A DNA stretch of 64,000 nt from CAIKBL01 sp050247235 (GCA_050247235.1 JBFWUN010000003.1:74035-138034); one strand, 5' to 3'. Positions 25,980 to 34,652 are shown, numbered from the stretch's first letter. Notes: generated from the letters alone by a model not told the origin. Numbers and translations are program-made.

Positions 25980-27013
25980 GCGGCGCACAGGAAGATCTCG
26001 CGCCGCGCATTCTCGCCTACCTCGCGAGCCGCCTGCCGCGCGCGCGTGCGCTGGCCCTGCACGACGTCCAGCGCATCGCGGTGGGCTGGTCGCACGAGAC
26101 CTGGCTGTTCGACCTGCATTACGAGGAGGCGGGAACGCCGCGGGTGCTCGGCCTGTGTCTGCGCCGCGATCCCGGCAACGCGCTGCTGCGGCATCTCTCG
26201 GATCTCGAAGAGCAGTACAAGGTCCTGCGATGCCTGGCGTCCACCGCGCTGCCGACCCCGAAGGTCCACTGGTTCGAGCGCGACCCGGCGATCCTCGGCG
26301 CGCCGTTCCTCGTGATGGAGAAGGTGCCGGGCAGCTGTCCGAGTCCATGGGGCGGTGATGGCCGCGCGTTTTACGCCCAGGCGGCGCAGCGCGGCACCCT
26401 GCCGCGGAGCTTCACGCAGACGCTTGCGACCTTGCACACGCTGGACTGGCGCGCGGCCGGACTCGAATTCCTGGGGGTGCCCGCACCGGGCGACGGCTTC
26501 GCGCGGCGCGAGATCGCCAAGTGGAAGGAACTCATCGCGCTGTCCGAACGTCCGCCGGAACCCATCCTGGCGGATCTCGTCGGCTGGCTGGAGGCCAACG
26601 TCCCGGCGACCGATCGCGTGACCCTGGTGCACGGTGCGTACCGCACCGGCAACCTGCTGATCCACGAGGATCGGGTCTCCGCGGTGCTCGACTGGGAACT
26701 GCAGGTGCTGGGCGATCCGATGTACGACGTCGCGTACGTGCTGAGCGATCTGAACCGCGAGGGCACGCCGCTGCTGTCGAACCTGGTCGAGCGTGACGCG
26801 TTCGTCCGGGATTACGAGGCCGCCACGGGGTTCACGATCGACCTCGCGGCATGCCGCTACTACGACGCGCTGTACGCGATGCGCTCGGTGGCGTTCTGGA
26901 TGAGCGCCTCCGGGCTCTACGCGAGCGGCCGCAGCCGCGATCTGCGCCTCGCGCGCACCGCGTGGTCGGTGCCGGTGGTGCTGGCACGCGCGGCGCGGGA
27001 CCTGGGCTACTGA
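25976..27013 (+). CDS. APH/ACAD10-11-like phosphotransferase family protein with altered catalytic loop
   Basis: Kinase-fold protein of 345 residues related to LvaA and to the N-terminal domains of ACAD10/ACAD11, which phosphorylate hydroxyacyl-CoAs. The nucleotide-lobe segment LPTPKVHWFERDPAILGAPFLVMEKVPGS and the metal-binding segment VLDWELQVLGDPMYDVAYV are intact. The Brenner loop, normally HGDxRxGN, reads HGAYRTGN: H219 and N226 are present but the catalytic-base Asp is Ala221 (codon GCG at 26636-26638). The protein may be a poor kinase, use another base, or belong to a variant subfamily. It is coupled to the small protein upstream by a GTGA overlap. Confidence 0.88.
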   Translation: MSGAQEDLAPRILAYLASRLPRARALALHDVQRIAVGWSHETWLFDLHYEEAGTPRVLGLCLRRDPGNALLRHLSDLEEQYKVLRCLASTALPTPKVHWFERDPAILGAPFLVMEKVPGSCPSPWGGDGRAFYAQAAQRGTLPRSFTQTLATLHTLDWRAAGLEFLGVPAPGDGFARREIAKWKELIALSERPPEPILADLVGWLEANVPATDRVTLVHGAYRTGNLLIHEDRVSAVLDWELQVLGDPMYDVAYVLSDLNREGTPLLSNLVERDAFVRDYEAATGFTIDLAACRYYDALYAMRSVAFWMSASGLYASGRSRDLRLARTAWSVPVVLARAARDLGY

Positions 27014-27144
27014 GGCACGCCGCCCCGCGCACATTCCGTACGAACCCTCCGACACGCGCGCAGGCTTCTCCATCGCAGCGCACACCTCGTATAGTCCGGC
27101 CATCCCCGAGCACGTATCCACCGGAAAGCATCAAGGAGCCCGCC

Positions 27145-28050
27145 ATGGCCAGTCCGCAAGCCGCCGCGATCGATCTGCTGTTCGACAGCTTCAACGCCGC
27201 CCTCGCCGCCAATCCGCAGATGCCGCTCGAGGACCTGCGCGACATGCTGGAGAAGTGCGGCGATCTCGCCCGCGATCCGGGCGGCGTGGACTACCTGGAA
27301 GCGGAGGCCGACGGGGTGCCGTGCCTGTGGGCGGTGCCGCGCGGCTGTCGCGAGGATCGCGTGCTGCTCGCGCTGCATGGCGGTGGTTGTGTCACCGGCT
27401 CGCGCTTCTCGCATCGCAAGATGTTCGCGCACCTCGCCAAGGCCGTCGGCTGCCGCGCACTGATCGTCGACTACCGCCGCGCGCCCGAGAATCCGCACCC
27501 GGCGCAGGTCGACGACAGCCTGAAGTGCTACCAGTGGCTGCTCGGGCAGGGCATCAAGCCCCATCACATCGCGACCGTCGGAGACTCCGCCGGCGGCAAC
27601 CTGTGCACCACCGTGGTCCTCGCGGCGCGCGATCGCAAGCTGCCGCTGCCGGCCGCGGTGATGCCGCTGTCGCCGTGGTACGACATGGAGGCAACGGCCA
27701 AGTCGTTCGAGACCAATGCGAAGGTGGAGCGGCTGATCTCACGCGAGATGTCGCTCGGCATGTCGCAGCTCTTCATCGGCAGCACGTCCCCGAAGGATCC
27801 GCTGGTCAATCCGCTGTACGCGGATTTCAAGGGCTTCCCGCCGCTGTACATCCAGGTGGGCGGCTTTGAAGCGATCCTCGATGATTCCCTCCGCGTGGCC
27901 GAACGCGCCAAGGCGGCCGGCGTCGACTGCCGCTGCGACGTCTATCCCGAGATGCAGCACGTGTTCCAGTTCATGGCCGGCAAGGCGCCGGAAGCCGACG
28001 ACGCAATCTCGAAGCTCGCCGCGTGGGTGAAGCCCAAGCTCGGACTGTGA
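27145..28050 (+). CDS. Alpha/beta hydrolase, hormone-sensitive-lipase family
   Basis: Esterase or lactonase of 301 residues. The oxyanion motif HGGGCVTGSRFSH and nucleophile motif VGDSAGGNL mark the HSL/BAH family. The acid and base are expected near DPLVNPLYADF and the MQHVFQF segment. Cytoplasmic, no signal peptide. ATG 27145 follows AAGGAG. TATAGT at 27090-27095 is a possible -10 element in the 130-bp gap after the kinase gene, so an internal promoter is plausible. The downstream VOC gene starts within 10 bp of the stop. Confidence 0.93.
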   Translation: MASPQAAAIDLLFDSFNAALAANPQMPLEDLRDMLEKCGDLARDPGGVDYLEAEADGVPCLWAVPRGCREDRVLLALHGGGCVTGSRFSHRKMFAHLAKAVGCRALIVDYRRAPENPHPAQVDDSLKCYQWLLGQGIKPHHIATVGDSAGGNLCTTVVLAARDRKLPLPAAVMPLSPWYDMEATAKSFETNAKVERLISREMSLGMSQLFIGSTSPKDPLVNPLYADFKGFPPLYIQVGGFEAILDDSLRVAERAKAAGVDCRCDVYPEMQHVFQFMAGKAPEADDAISKLAAWVKPKLGL

Positions 28051-28058
28051 GCGCGCGG

Positions 28059-28547
28059 ATGAACTTCCATCACATGGCAATCTTCGTCAGCGACATGCAG
28101 GCCGCGGTGCGCCTGTGGCGCGACGTGCTCGGGTTCAAGGTGATCGTGGACAACGTGATCCCGGACGGCCCCGAGCCCGGACCCAAGACCTACATGTACC
28201 CGGCACTGCTCGACGACATCTTCAAGGTCCGGGGCGCGCGTTCGAAGATGGTGCTGCTGGCGTCCGACGAGGGTGCGCTGATCGAGCTGCAGCAGTGCGA
28301 GAACCCGCAGATCCAGAAGACCCCGCCGGAGAACCTGCGCTACGGGCACACCGGGTTTCACGAGCTCGGGCTCGTCGTACAGGACATCGACGGCTGGTTC
28401 GAGAAAGTCCGCGCGGCCGGCTACCAGACGCAGACCGAGTACGTGTGGACCTGTGCGAGCATCGGCCGCTCGTTCCTGTTCTACGACGCGGACGGCAACA
28501 TGATCCAGCTGTGGGAGCACACCAGCCGTCCCACCTGGGAAACCTGA
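28059..28547 (+). CDS. VOC-family (glyoxalase-like) protein
   Basis: Single VOC domain pair of 162 residues. The family start NFHHMAIFVSDMQAAVRLWRDVLGFKV, GHTGFHELGLVVQDIDGWFEK and the final metal ligand segment FLFYDADGNMIQLWEH are typical of extradiol-type dioxygenases, epimerases or isomerases with metal ligands His, Glu and His. ATG 28059 is chosen; GTG 28047, which would overlap the hydrolase stop by 4 bp, is an alternative. Substrate unknown. It lies between the HSL-like hydrolase and a nitroreductase in one transcript. Confidence 0.85.
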   Translation: MNFHHMAIFVSDMQAAVRLWRDVLGFKVIVDNVIPDGPEPGPKTYMYPALLDDIFKVRGARSKMVLLASDEGALIELQQCENPQIQKTPPENLRYGHTGFHELGLVVQDIDGWFEKVRAAGYQTQTEYVWTCASIGRSFLFYDADGNMIQLWEHTSRPTWET

Positions 28548-28570
28548 TCTCCGGGAAAGGGAAGCACCGC

Positions 28571-29266
28571 ATGAGCCAAGACATCCCACGCGCGCTCGAT
28601 CTCGCGAGCGTCGACCACGTGCTGCGCACCACGCGCAGCGTGCGCCAGCGCCTCGATTTCGATCGCCCGGTGCCCGAGGCGCTGGTCCGCGAAGCGCTGG
28701 ACATTGCCCTGCAGGCGCCGACCGGCGCCAACACGCAGACCTGGCGGTTCATGGTAATCACGGACGCGGCCGCGCGCGCGCGGATCGCGGACTGCTACCG
28801 GCGCGGCGCGCAGGCCTACGTGGAAGGAAAGACCGGGCTCTCGCGCACCGGCGTGACGATGATGCGGGAGTACGCGGAGGATGACCTGCGGCAGCAGCAG
28901 CGTGCCGCGATGATGAAGTCCGGCGGCTACCTGATGGAGAACCTGCAGCGCGCCCCGGTCATGATCATTCCGTGCATCGAGGGACGCTTCGAGACCGACG
29001 ACGTCTTCACGCAGGCCTCCATGTGGGGATCGATCCTGCCGGCGACGTGGTCGCTGATGCTCGCGTTGCGGGCCCGGCGACTCGCCTCCGCGTGGACCAC
29101 CTTGCACCTGCTGTACGAACAGGAGATCAGCGAACTGCTCGGGATCCCGGCGGATTTCACCCAGGCCGCACTGCTGCCGGTGGCGTGGCTGACCGGCGGT
29201 GAGCTGAAGCCCGCAAAGCGGCTGCCGGTGGCAGAAGTCACGTACTGGAACCGGTGGGGCGGGTGA
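28571..29266 (+). CDS. Nitroreductase-family FMN enzyme
   Basis: Second nitroreductase of the cluster, 231 residues. The FMN-binding start TTRSVRQRLDFDRPVPEALV and ALQAPTGANTQTWRFMVI are clear, and the C-terminal VAWLTGGELKPAKRLPVAEVTYWNRW is typical of the subfamily often annotated in steroid and terpenoid clusters. Start ATG 28571 is used; the open frame from 28115 overlaps the VOC gene in another frame. The next gene, a membrane protein, probably begins by a 4-bp GTGA overlap at its stop. Confidence 0.9.
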   Translation: MSQDIPRALDLASVDHVLRTTRSVRQRLDFDRPVPEALVREALDIALQAPTGANTQTWRFMVITDAAARARIADCYRRGAQAYVEGKTGLSRTGVTMMREYAEDDLRQQQRAAMMKSGGYLMENLQRAPVMIIPCIEGRFETDDVFTQASMWGSILPATWSLMLALRARRLASAWTTLHLLYEQEISELLGIPADFTQAALLPVAWLTGGELKPAKRLPVAEVTYWNRWGG

Positions 29267-30603
29267 GCGGATCGCGGGCCGCGTGGACGCTCGCCGCGCT
29301 GACCTGCGTGATGTTCGCGCTGCTCGCGATGGAGTTCCCGCTCGCGCTGCGCGCCGATCGCGGCGGCAGCTGGGCCACCGCCCAGGCGTGGCTGACCGGG
29401 GAGGCGTACTCGTTCGGCGCCGGATCGGCGCACCAGATGTATCCCGTCTACCGCCGGGCGCTCGGTGCGATGACCTCGCACACGTTCCTTGGCGGCATGG
29501 CGCTCGCGCTCGGCATGCTGCAGTTCGCGCCGTCGCTGCGCCGCCGCTACCGCACCTTGCATCGCGCCGCCGGCGTGTTCGTGATCCTCGCGGTGGTGCT
29601 GTCGATGGCCGGTGCGCTGACCTACCTCGCGCGCACGCCGCTCGCGTCGACCTATGCGAGTCCGGGCTTCGGGCTCGCGCTGTGGGCGCTGAGCCTCGTC
29701 GCGCTCGCCTACACCGCGCTGGCGATCCTCGCGCTGCAGCGGCGCGACTATCGCACGCACATGGGATTCATGGCGCTGATGATGTCGACGCTCCTGACGG
29801 CGCCGGTCCTGCGCTTCGAGTGGGCGCTGTTCGGTGCGCTGCTGCCGCTCGACATGAGCGCGGTCAACCAGGGCGTGGTGACTTCGCTCGCGGTGATCAC
29901 CACGTTGATGATGGCGGTATGGATGCAGCGCGTGGGCAGCCTGGACCTGCCGCCGCGCGCGCGCTTCGCGGTGTTTCCTCCCGCGCTGATCCGCGCGCTC
30001 GCGGGGGCCGCGATGGCGGTCGTCGTGCACGAATCGCTGTGCGCGCCGCACGGTTACGACCTGTTCGCCGCCTGGCGATCACCTGCCGCGCGACTGCCCG
30101 CGCTCGCAGTGACGTGGGCGCTGCCGACCGTGTGGCTGCTATGGCGTGTGCCGGGCGCGATCGGCGCAGCGATTGCCGGCGCGCCGATCGCCCCCGCCTG
30201 TCGCCACCTCGCACTCGCCGCGGCCGCGGGGGCACTTGTCACCGCGTGGGCGACGCCGCGCGTCGGCGTGGACAGCATTGGCCTCGTGTTCTACTGGGCC
30301 GCGCTCGGCGCCATCCTGGCCGCGCTCGTTGCGGCCGGCCGGCGCGCGGATCCCGCGCGGGAACCCTGGACGCTCTTCTGGCTGTTCCTCACGCTCGCCC
30401 CGGCACTCTGGCCGGTGCTTCACGTCATCGCGTGGCTCAGCGGGCAGGATGCCCGGGTTGGTACCTGGTTCGCGTGCACGATCGGCGCCGCGGCGATGAC
30501 CGCGAATGCGTTCATCACCGCGTACGCACTCGTGTTGCCGACGCTGTTCCGTCGCGCGCGAGAATCCCGGGGTGCCAACGGGGCGGGAAAAGCGGTTGCC
30601 TGA
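29263..30603 (+). CDS. Multi-pass membrane protein of unknown function (DUF2306-like)
   Basis: About 446 residues with at least ten hydrophobic stretches. The first, AALTCVMFALLAMEFPLALRA, is followed by helix pairs around MTSHTFLGGMALALGMLQFAP, LHRAAGVFVILAVVLSMAGALTYLA and FGLALWALSLVALAYTALAIL. The His in SHTFLGG and LHRAAG recall haem-binding DUF2306-type proteins, and a second half with further helices makes it longer than those. Two GTG starts are possible (29254 and 29263); the latter gives GTGA coupling with the nitroreductase. Function unknown; a transport or electron-transfer role is only a guess. Confidence 0.75.
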   Translation: MSGSRAAWTLAALTCVMFALLAMEFPLALRADRGGSWATAQAWLTGEAYSFGAGSAHQMYPVYRRALGAMTSHTFLGGMALALGMLQFAPSLRRRYRTLHRAAGVFVILAVVLSMAGALTYLARTPLASTYASPGFGLALWALSLVALAYTALAILALQRRDYRTHMGFMALMMSTLLTAPVLRFEWALFGALLPLDMSAVNQGVVTSLAVITTLMMAVWMQRVGSLDLPPRARFAVFPPALIRALAGAAMAVVVHESLCAPHGYDLFAAWRSPAARLPALAVTWALPTVWLLWRVPGAIGAAIAGAPIAPACRHLALAAAAGALVTAWATPRVGVDSIGLVFYWAALGAILAALVAAGRRADPAREPWTLFWLFLTLAPALWPVLHVIAWLSGQDARVGTWFACTIGAAAMTANAFITAYALVLPTLFRRARESRGANGAGKAVA

Positions 30604-30629
30604 TTCGTCCGGCCCCTTTCGTCCGGGTC

Positions 30630-31880
30630 TCAGCCGTGGGCGACGCGCCGTCCGTCGGCATGCCGGATCAGGCGCACCGGCAGGTGTTTGAGGCCGCCGA
30701 CGAAGCTTGACTGCACGCGCTCCACCGGACCCGTGATCTCGATGCCGGCGTAGCGTTCGATCAGTTCCTCCATCGCCAGCCGGATCTCGACCTTCGCGAG
30801 TGGCCCGCCCAGGCAGAAGTGCGGACCGGCGCCAAAGCCGAGGTGCAGGTTGGGATGCCGCGTGACGTCGAACGTGTAGGGGTTCTCGAAGACTTCCTCG
30901 TCGCGGTTCGCGGACGGGAACCACATCAGCAGGCGATCGCCGGCGCGGATCTGCCGGCCGCCGAGCTCGGTGTCGGCGGTGGCTGCCCGCATCAGCGAAA
31001 TCACCGGGTCGGACCAGCGCACGAATTCCTCCACCGCGAGCCGCAGCCGTTTCGGATCGTCGCGCAGCAGCGCCATCTGGTCCGGGTTCTGCAGCAGCGC
31101 CAGCACCCCGCCCGAGAACGCGTTGCGGGTGGTCTCGAAGCCCGCGAGCATGAGCTGCACGCCATTGTGCGCCACCTGCGAGTGCGGCATCGGGCAGCCG
31201 TTGATCGTGGCGTTCGCGAGCGCGGTAAGCGGATCCGAGAACGGGCAGCCACGTCGTTCGGCGGCGAGCCCGAAGCTGTACTCGAAGAGCTTGCGGAAGC
31301 CGCCGATGACGGTTTCCGCCGCGCTGCCCTGCATGTACTCCGGATCGGTGCCGCCGATCGCCATCTTGCCCCACGCGAGCAGCGCATCCCAGTCGGCGCG
31401 CGGCAGGTTGAGGATGTCGCAGATGACCGCCATCGGGATCCGCACCGCGAGATCGCCGACGAGATCGATCTCGCCGTGGTCCGGCAGCGCGTCGAATATC
31501 TCCGCGATCAGTGCCCTGGTGCGCGGCTCGCTGTCGGCCAGCGCCTTCGGCAGGAATGGTGTCGCCATGACCTTGCGATACTCGCCGTGCCGCGGCGGAT
31601 CGATCGTCAGCACGTTCTCGCCAACCCCCATCGCCTCGTGCGCGACGGCGGCCATCTCGGCATCGATCACCGGCATGACGCCTTCGCGTTCCGAACTGAA
31701 CAGCTCGGGCTCGTTCAGCATCCGCTTGATGTCCGCATGCCGGAACACCGACCAGTACCCGCGGCCGTCCGGGCTCGCAGTCCAGTGCACCGGGTCCTCG
31801 CGCCGCATGCGATCGAACAGGCGGTAGTAGGCGTCGGTGGCGAAAAAGGTGGGATCGTTGAGCTGCTCGTCGATATGCAT
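30630..31880 (-). CDS. Cytochrome P450
   Basis: Haem monooxygenase of 416 residues, soluble bacterial class I type. The I-helix oxygen-binding motif is AGFETTRNAFSGG, the K-helix ExxR is in VEEFVRWSDPV, and the haem ligand loop FGAGPHFCLGG places Cys at about residue 356. The sequence resembles CYP families that hydroxylate terpenoids, fatty acids or steroid side chains. No ferredoxin or ferredoxin reductase gene is seen nearby, so redox partners must be elsewhere. It is the last gene of a leftward set with an AraC regulator and two SDRs. It is convergent with the membrane protein gene, 26 bp away. Confidence 0.95.
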   Translation of the reverse strand: MHIDEQLNDPTFFATDAYYRLFDRMRREDPVHWTASPDGRGYWSVFRHADIKRMLNEPELFSSEREGVMPVIDAEMAAVAHEAMGVGENVLTIDPPRHGEYRKVMATPFLPKALADSEPRTRALIAEIFDALPDHGEIDLVGDLAVRIPMAVICDILNLPRADWDALLAWGKMAIGGTDPEYMQGSAAETVIGGFRKLFEYSFGLAAERRGCPFSDPLTALANATINGCPMPHSQVAHNGVQLMLAGFETTRNAFSGGVLALLQNPDQMALLRDDPKRLRLAVEEFVRWSDPVISLMRAATADTELGGRQIRAGDRLLMWFPSANRDEEVFENPYTFDVTRHPNLHLGFGAGPHFCLGGPLAKVEIRLAMEELIERYAGIEITGPVERVQSSFVGGLKHLPVRLIRHADGRRVAHG

Positions 31881-31987
31881 GGGGGCTGTCCGCGCGTGGG
31901 AGACAGTTCATCGTCGCGCAGCGACCACGCGTTCGTCTTGCGGAAAAGGACGGCGGACTTGGCAGAAAACGACGGTCGCGCGGCCCG

Positions 31988-32938
31988 TCAGCCCGGCAGC
32001 CGTCCCGTGCCGATTCCATGCCGCGGGGCCTGCGACGGCTCCGCGCCGGTCGCGCGGCGCACCCGGGCGCGGTACTGCGCCGGGGTCATCCCCATGATCT
32101 TCCTGAACGCGGCGTTCAGGTGGGACTGGCTCGAAAAGCCGACGTGGTGCGCGATCTGCACCACCGTGACGTCCGATTCGCGCAGCGCCTCGCGCGCTTT
32201 CTCCACGCGCACATGCAGCAGGTACTGGTGCGGCGTCCAGCCTGTGGCCTTCTTGAACAGGGTGCCGAAATGCGGCACCGACACCCCGGTGATACCGGCC
32301 AGGGTCTGCACCGACAGCGGTTCCGCGTAGCGTGACTCCATCGTCGCGATCGCTGCGGAAGTCACTTCGCAGGGCGATGCCGCGGAGGCGCGCCGAGCGG
32401 CGCGATGCTCCCGCGCGAAGTTCCGGATCAGGGTTTCACACAGGCTGCGCACGTACAGTTCATCGGCCGCGTCCGGCGCGCCGGGGGACAGCGCGTCCAC
32501 CAGTGCGCGGGCGAGGCTGACATTGAGCGCATCCGGACGCCCCACCTCGATCGCGGCTGCCGCGGAGATTACGACCGCCCGCAGCGGCGATGCGGCGCCA
32601 GCGACGATCGTCAGGTGCTCCACCGCACCACCCTCCACCAGCCAGCGCGAGGGGATACCCGGCGGCAGGAACGTCACGGTGCCCAAGGTGGAGCTGCGCC
32701 GGCTCCAGCCGTCGCCATCGCCGAAGCGCACCCGGCCGCGGCCGCCGACGTGCAGCGAGATCACCGGATCGTCGAGCGCCGGGATCTCGTAGTAGCGATC
32801 GCGCTGGCGCCACACGGCGATGTGGAGGTCTTCGTCGCGGAGCCGCACCGCCAGTGCCGGCGCGATGCGCAGTGCGGTGGACAGCGGGCCTGGCGCCGCA
32901 GCGCGTTCGAATCCGGTGTGCATGTCCGGCAAGGTCAC
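31988..32938 (-). CDS. AraC-family transcriptional regulator
   Basis: 316 residues: an N-terminal cupin-like sensing domain (YYEIPALDDPVISLHVGGRGRVRFGDG, PPGIPSRWLVEGGA) and a C-terminal double helix-turn-helix. The latter shows TLAGITGVSVPHFGTLFKKATGWTPHQYLLHVRVEKAREALRES followed by IAHHVGFSSQSHLNAAFRKIMGMTPAQYRARVRR. It is placed between the two SDRs and the P450 on the same strand, so it probably controls this leftward operon or the adjacent catabolic genes in response to the substrate. The inducer is unknown. Confidence 0.93.
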   Translation of the reverse strand: MTLPDMHTGFERAAAPGPLSTALRIAPALAVRLRDEDLHIAVWRQRDRYYEIPALDDPVISLHVGGRGRVRFGDGDGWSRRSSTLGTVTFLPPGIPSRWLVEGGAVEHLTIVAGAASPLRAVVISAAAAIEVGRPDALNVSLARALVDALSPGAPDAADELYVRSLCETLIRNFAREHRAARRASAASPCEVTSAAIATMESRYAEPLSVQTLAGITGVSVPHFGTLFKKATGWTPHQYLLHVRVEKAREALRESDVTVVQIAHHVGFSSQSHLNAAFRKIMGMTPAQYRARVRRATGAEPSQAPRHGIGTGRLPG

Positions 32939-32983
32939 CGCGAAACGGCGCGGCGCGGCGCGTCCACGCGGAGGCGGGGCCGT

Positions 32984-33739
32984 TCAGCGGCCGCCCGAGA
33001 CATCGAGGAAGTTCGCGATGCAGTACGAGGCTTCATCCGACAGCAGCCACAGGATCGCGCGCGCGACCTCGTCGGCGCTGCCGCCGCGGCGCATCGGGAC
33101 GTTCGCCACCAGCCGTTCCACCCTGCCGGGATCCCCGAAGCGCGCGTGGATGTCGGTGTGGATCAGCCCGGGGCGGACGGCGTTGACGCGGATACCCTCG
33201 GTGGCGACTTCCTTCGCGAGACCGAGCGTGAAGGTGTCGAGCGCCCCTTTGGAAGCCGCGTAGTCGACGTACTCGCCGGGTGAGCCGAGGCGTGCCGCCG
33301 CCGAGGAGACATTGACGATCGCACCGCCCGCGCCACCGCGCAACGTGGACATCCGCTTCACGGCTTCGCGCGCGCACAGGAATGCACCGATCACGTTGGT
33401 CGTGAACACGCGCGTCAGGCGTTCCATGTCCATGCGGTCCACCCGCGTCTGCGGGGCCGCGATGCCTGCGTTGTTGACGAGCGCGGTGAGCGGGCCGAGC
33501 CGCGCATCGACCTGCGCGAATGTGTCGAGCACGTCCGCCTCGCAGCCGACATCCGCGCGAATGGCCAGGATGTCCGTGCCACGCGCGGACAGTTCACGCA
33601 CAAGTCCCGCGGCCTCCTCCGCGGCCGTAAGGTACGTGAAGGCGACCGCCCAGCCGTCCGCGGCGGCGCGGCGCACGACGGCGGCGCCGATCCCGCGGCT
33701 CCCGCCGGTGACCAGCACCACCCGTCGCGCGGAGTTCAT
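32984..33739 (-). CDS. Short-chain dehydrogenase/reductase
   Basis: NAD(P)-dependent SDR of 251 residues. The cofactor motif TGGSRGIG, NNAGIAAPQ, the catalytic Ser in IVNVSSAAARLGS and YVDYAASKG with Tyr and Lys are all present. The start at 33739 overlaps the stop of the upstream SDR by 4 bp (ATGA on the minus strand). The frame is open far upstream through that gene, but only this segment is family-like. Substrate unknown; a 3-hydroxyacyl-CoA or hydroxysteroid-type alcohol would suit the neighbourhood. Confidence 0.93.
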   Translation of the reverse strand: MNSARRVVLVTGGSRGIGAAVVRRAAADGWAVAFTYLTAAEEAAGLVRELSARGTDILAIRADVGCEADVLDTFAQVDARLGPLTALVNNAGIAAPQTRVDRMDMERLTRVFTTNVIGAFLCAREAVKRMSTLRGGAGGAIVNVSSAAARLGSPGEYVDYAASKGALDTFTLGLAKEVATEGIRVNAVRPGLIHTDIHARFGDPGRVERLVANVPMRRGGSADEVARAILWLLSDEASYCIANFLDVSGGR

Positions 33740-34617
33740 TCCACGAACCGCGGCTGGTACGCCGGCTCGGGCGGGATCTTCGCGTAGTGCGCGGCGAGTT
33801 CCGCCGCCGTCCACGGCGTGGCTTTGAAGACTTCGTGCACTTCGCGCGGGATCGTCCACAGCGCGGTCTTGCGCCCGTTGAACGTCACGCACTGGCCGTT
33901 GAAATGCGCGGCCGCATCGCTCGCGAGCCACACCATGCCTTGTGCGACTTCCGCCGCCGTGCCGAAGCCGAGTTCCGCCGGCGTCGGCGCCGCGCGGCCA
34001 TTCGCCGCGGCGTCCTTCGCCGCGAGGTTGAACACCACCTGTGTCATGTCGGTCTCCGCGATCGGCCAGAATGCGTTGGTGCGGATGCCATGGCGCGTGA
34101 GTTCCAGTACCCAGGTCCGCAGCAGGCCCAGCATGCCCGCCTTGGCGGCCGCGTAGTTGCTCTGGCCGAAGCCGCCGGAGAGTCCGGAATTGGAGACCAC
34201 CTGGATGATCTGTCCGCCGCCCTGTTCGCGCATCGCAGTCGCGGCGTGCCGCCCGCACAGGAAGCTGCCGCGCAGGTGCACCGCGATCACCTCGTCGAAC
34301 TCGGCGTCGCTCATCTTGAACAAGGTGCGATCGCGCACCACGCCGGCGTTGTTGATCAGCACATCGACTCCGCCGAACGCCTCGCGGCACGTGCTGACCA
34401 GGCGTTCGCACACCGTGGCATCCGTCACGGAGCCCGCCACGGAAACGACGTCGCCGCCGACTGCGCGCACGGCGGTTTCCGCGGCTGCGAGCGCGTCGGG
34501 ATTCGTGCCGTTGATCACGATCTGCGCGCCGGCTTTCGCCATTTCCACTGCGAACGCACGTCCGAGTCCGCGTGACGAGCCGGTCACGATCACGCGCCTG
34601 CCAGCCAGCATCGACAT
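33736..34617 (-). CDS. Short-chain dehydrogenase/reductase
   Basis: SDR of 293 residues, the first gene of the leftward operon. VTGSSRGLGRAFAVEMAKAGAQIVI holds the cofactor site, and SNSGLSGGFGQSNYAAAKAG the catalytic Ser, Tyr and Lys. A C-terminal extension (TFNGRKTALWTIPREVHEVFKATPWTAAELAAHY) is longer than in simple SDRs and resembles the multifunctional beta-oxidation-type (17-beta-HSD type 4-like) SDRs. ATG 34617 is chosen for the GGGAGGAAA Shine-Dalgarno ahead of it; the frame opens at 34638. It shares an ATGA overlap with the next SDR. Confidence 0.93.
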   Translation of the reverse strand: MSMLAGRRVIVTGSSRGLGRAFAVEMAKAGAQIVINGTNPDALAAAETAVRAVGGDVVSVAGSVTDATVCERLVSTCREAFGGVDVLINNAGVVRDRTLFKMSDAEFDEVIAVHLRGSFLCGRHAATAMREQGGGQIIQVVSNSGLSGGFGQSNYAAAKAGMLGLLRTWVLELTRHGIRTNAFWPIAETDMTQVVFNLAAKDAAANGRAAPTPAELGFGTAAEVAQGMVWLASDAAAHFNGQCVTFNGRKTALWTIPREVHEVFKATPWTAAELAAHYAKIPPEPAYQPRFVE

Positions 34618-34652
34618 GGCTTTCCTCCCTTGCTGCATCGATGGTTCGCGAC

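Noticed and set aside
30139..32019. A 626-residue leftward frame covering the P450 gene
   Set aside because: It overlaps the P450 in a different frame of the same strand and shows no protein family character, while the P450 frame carries all motifs.
30819..32330. A 503-residue rightward frame antisense to the P450 and AraC genes
   Set aside because: Antisense shadow with no recognisable motif and biased composition.
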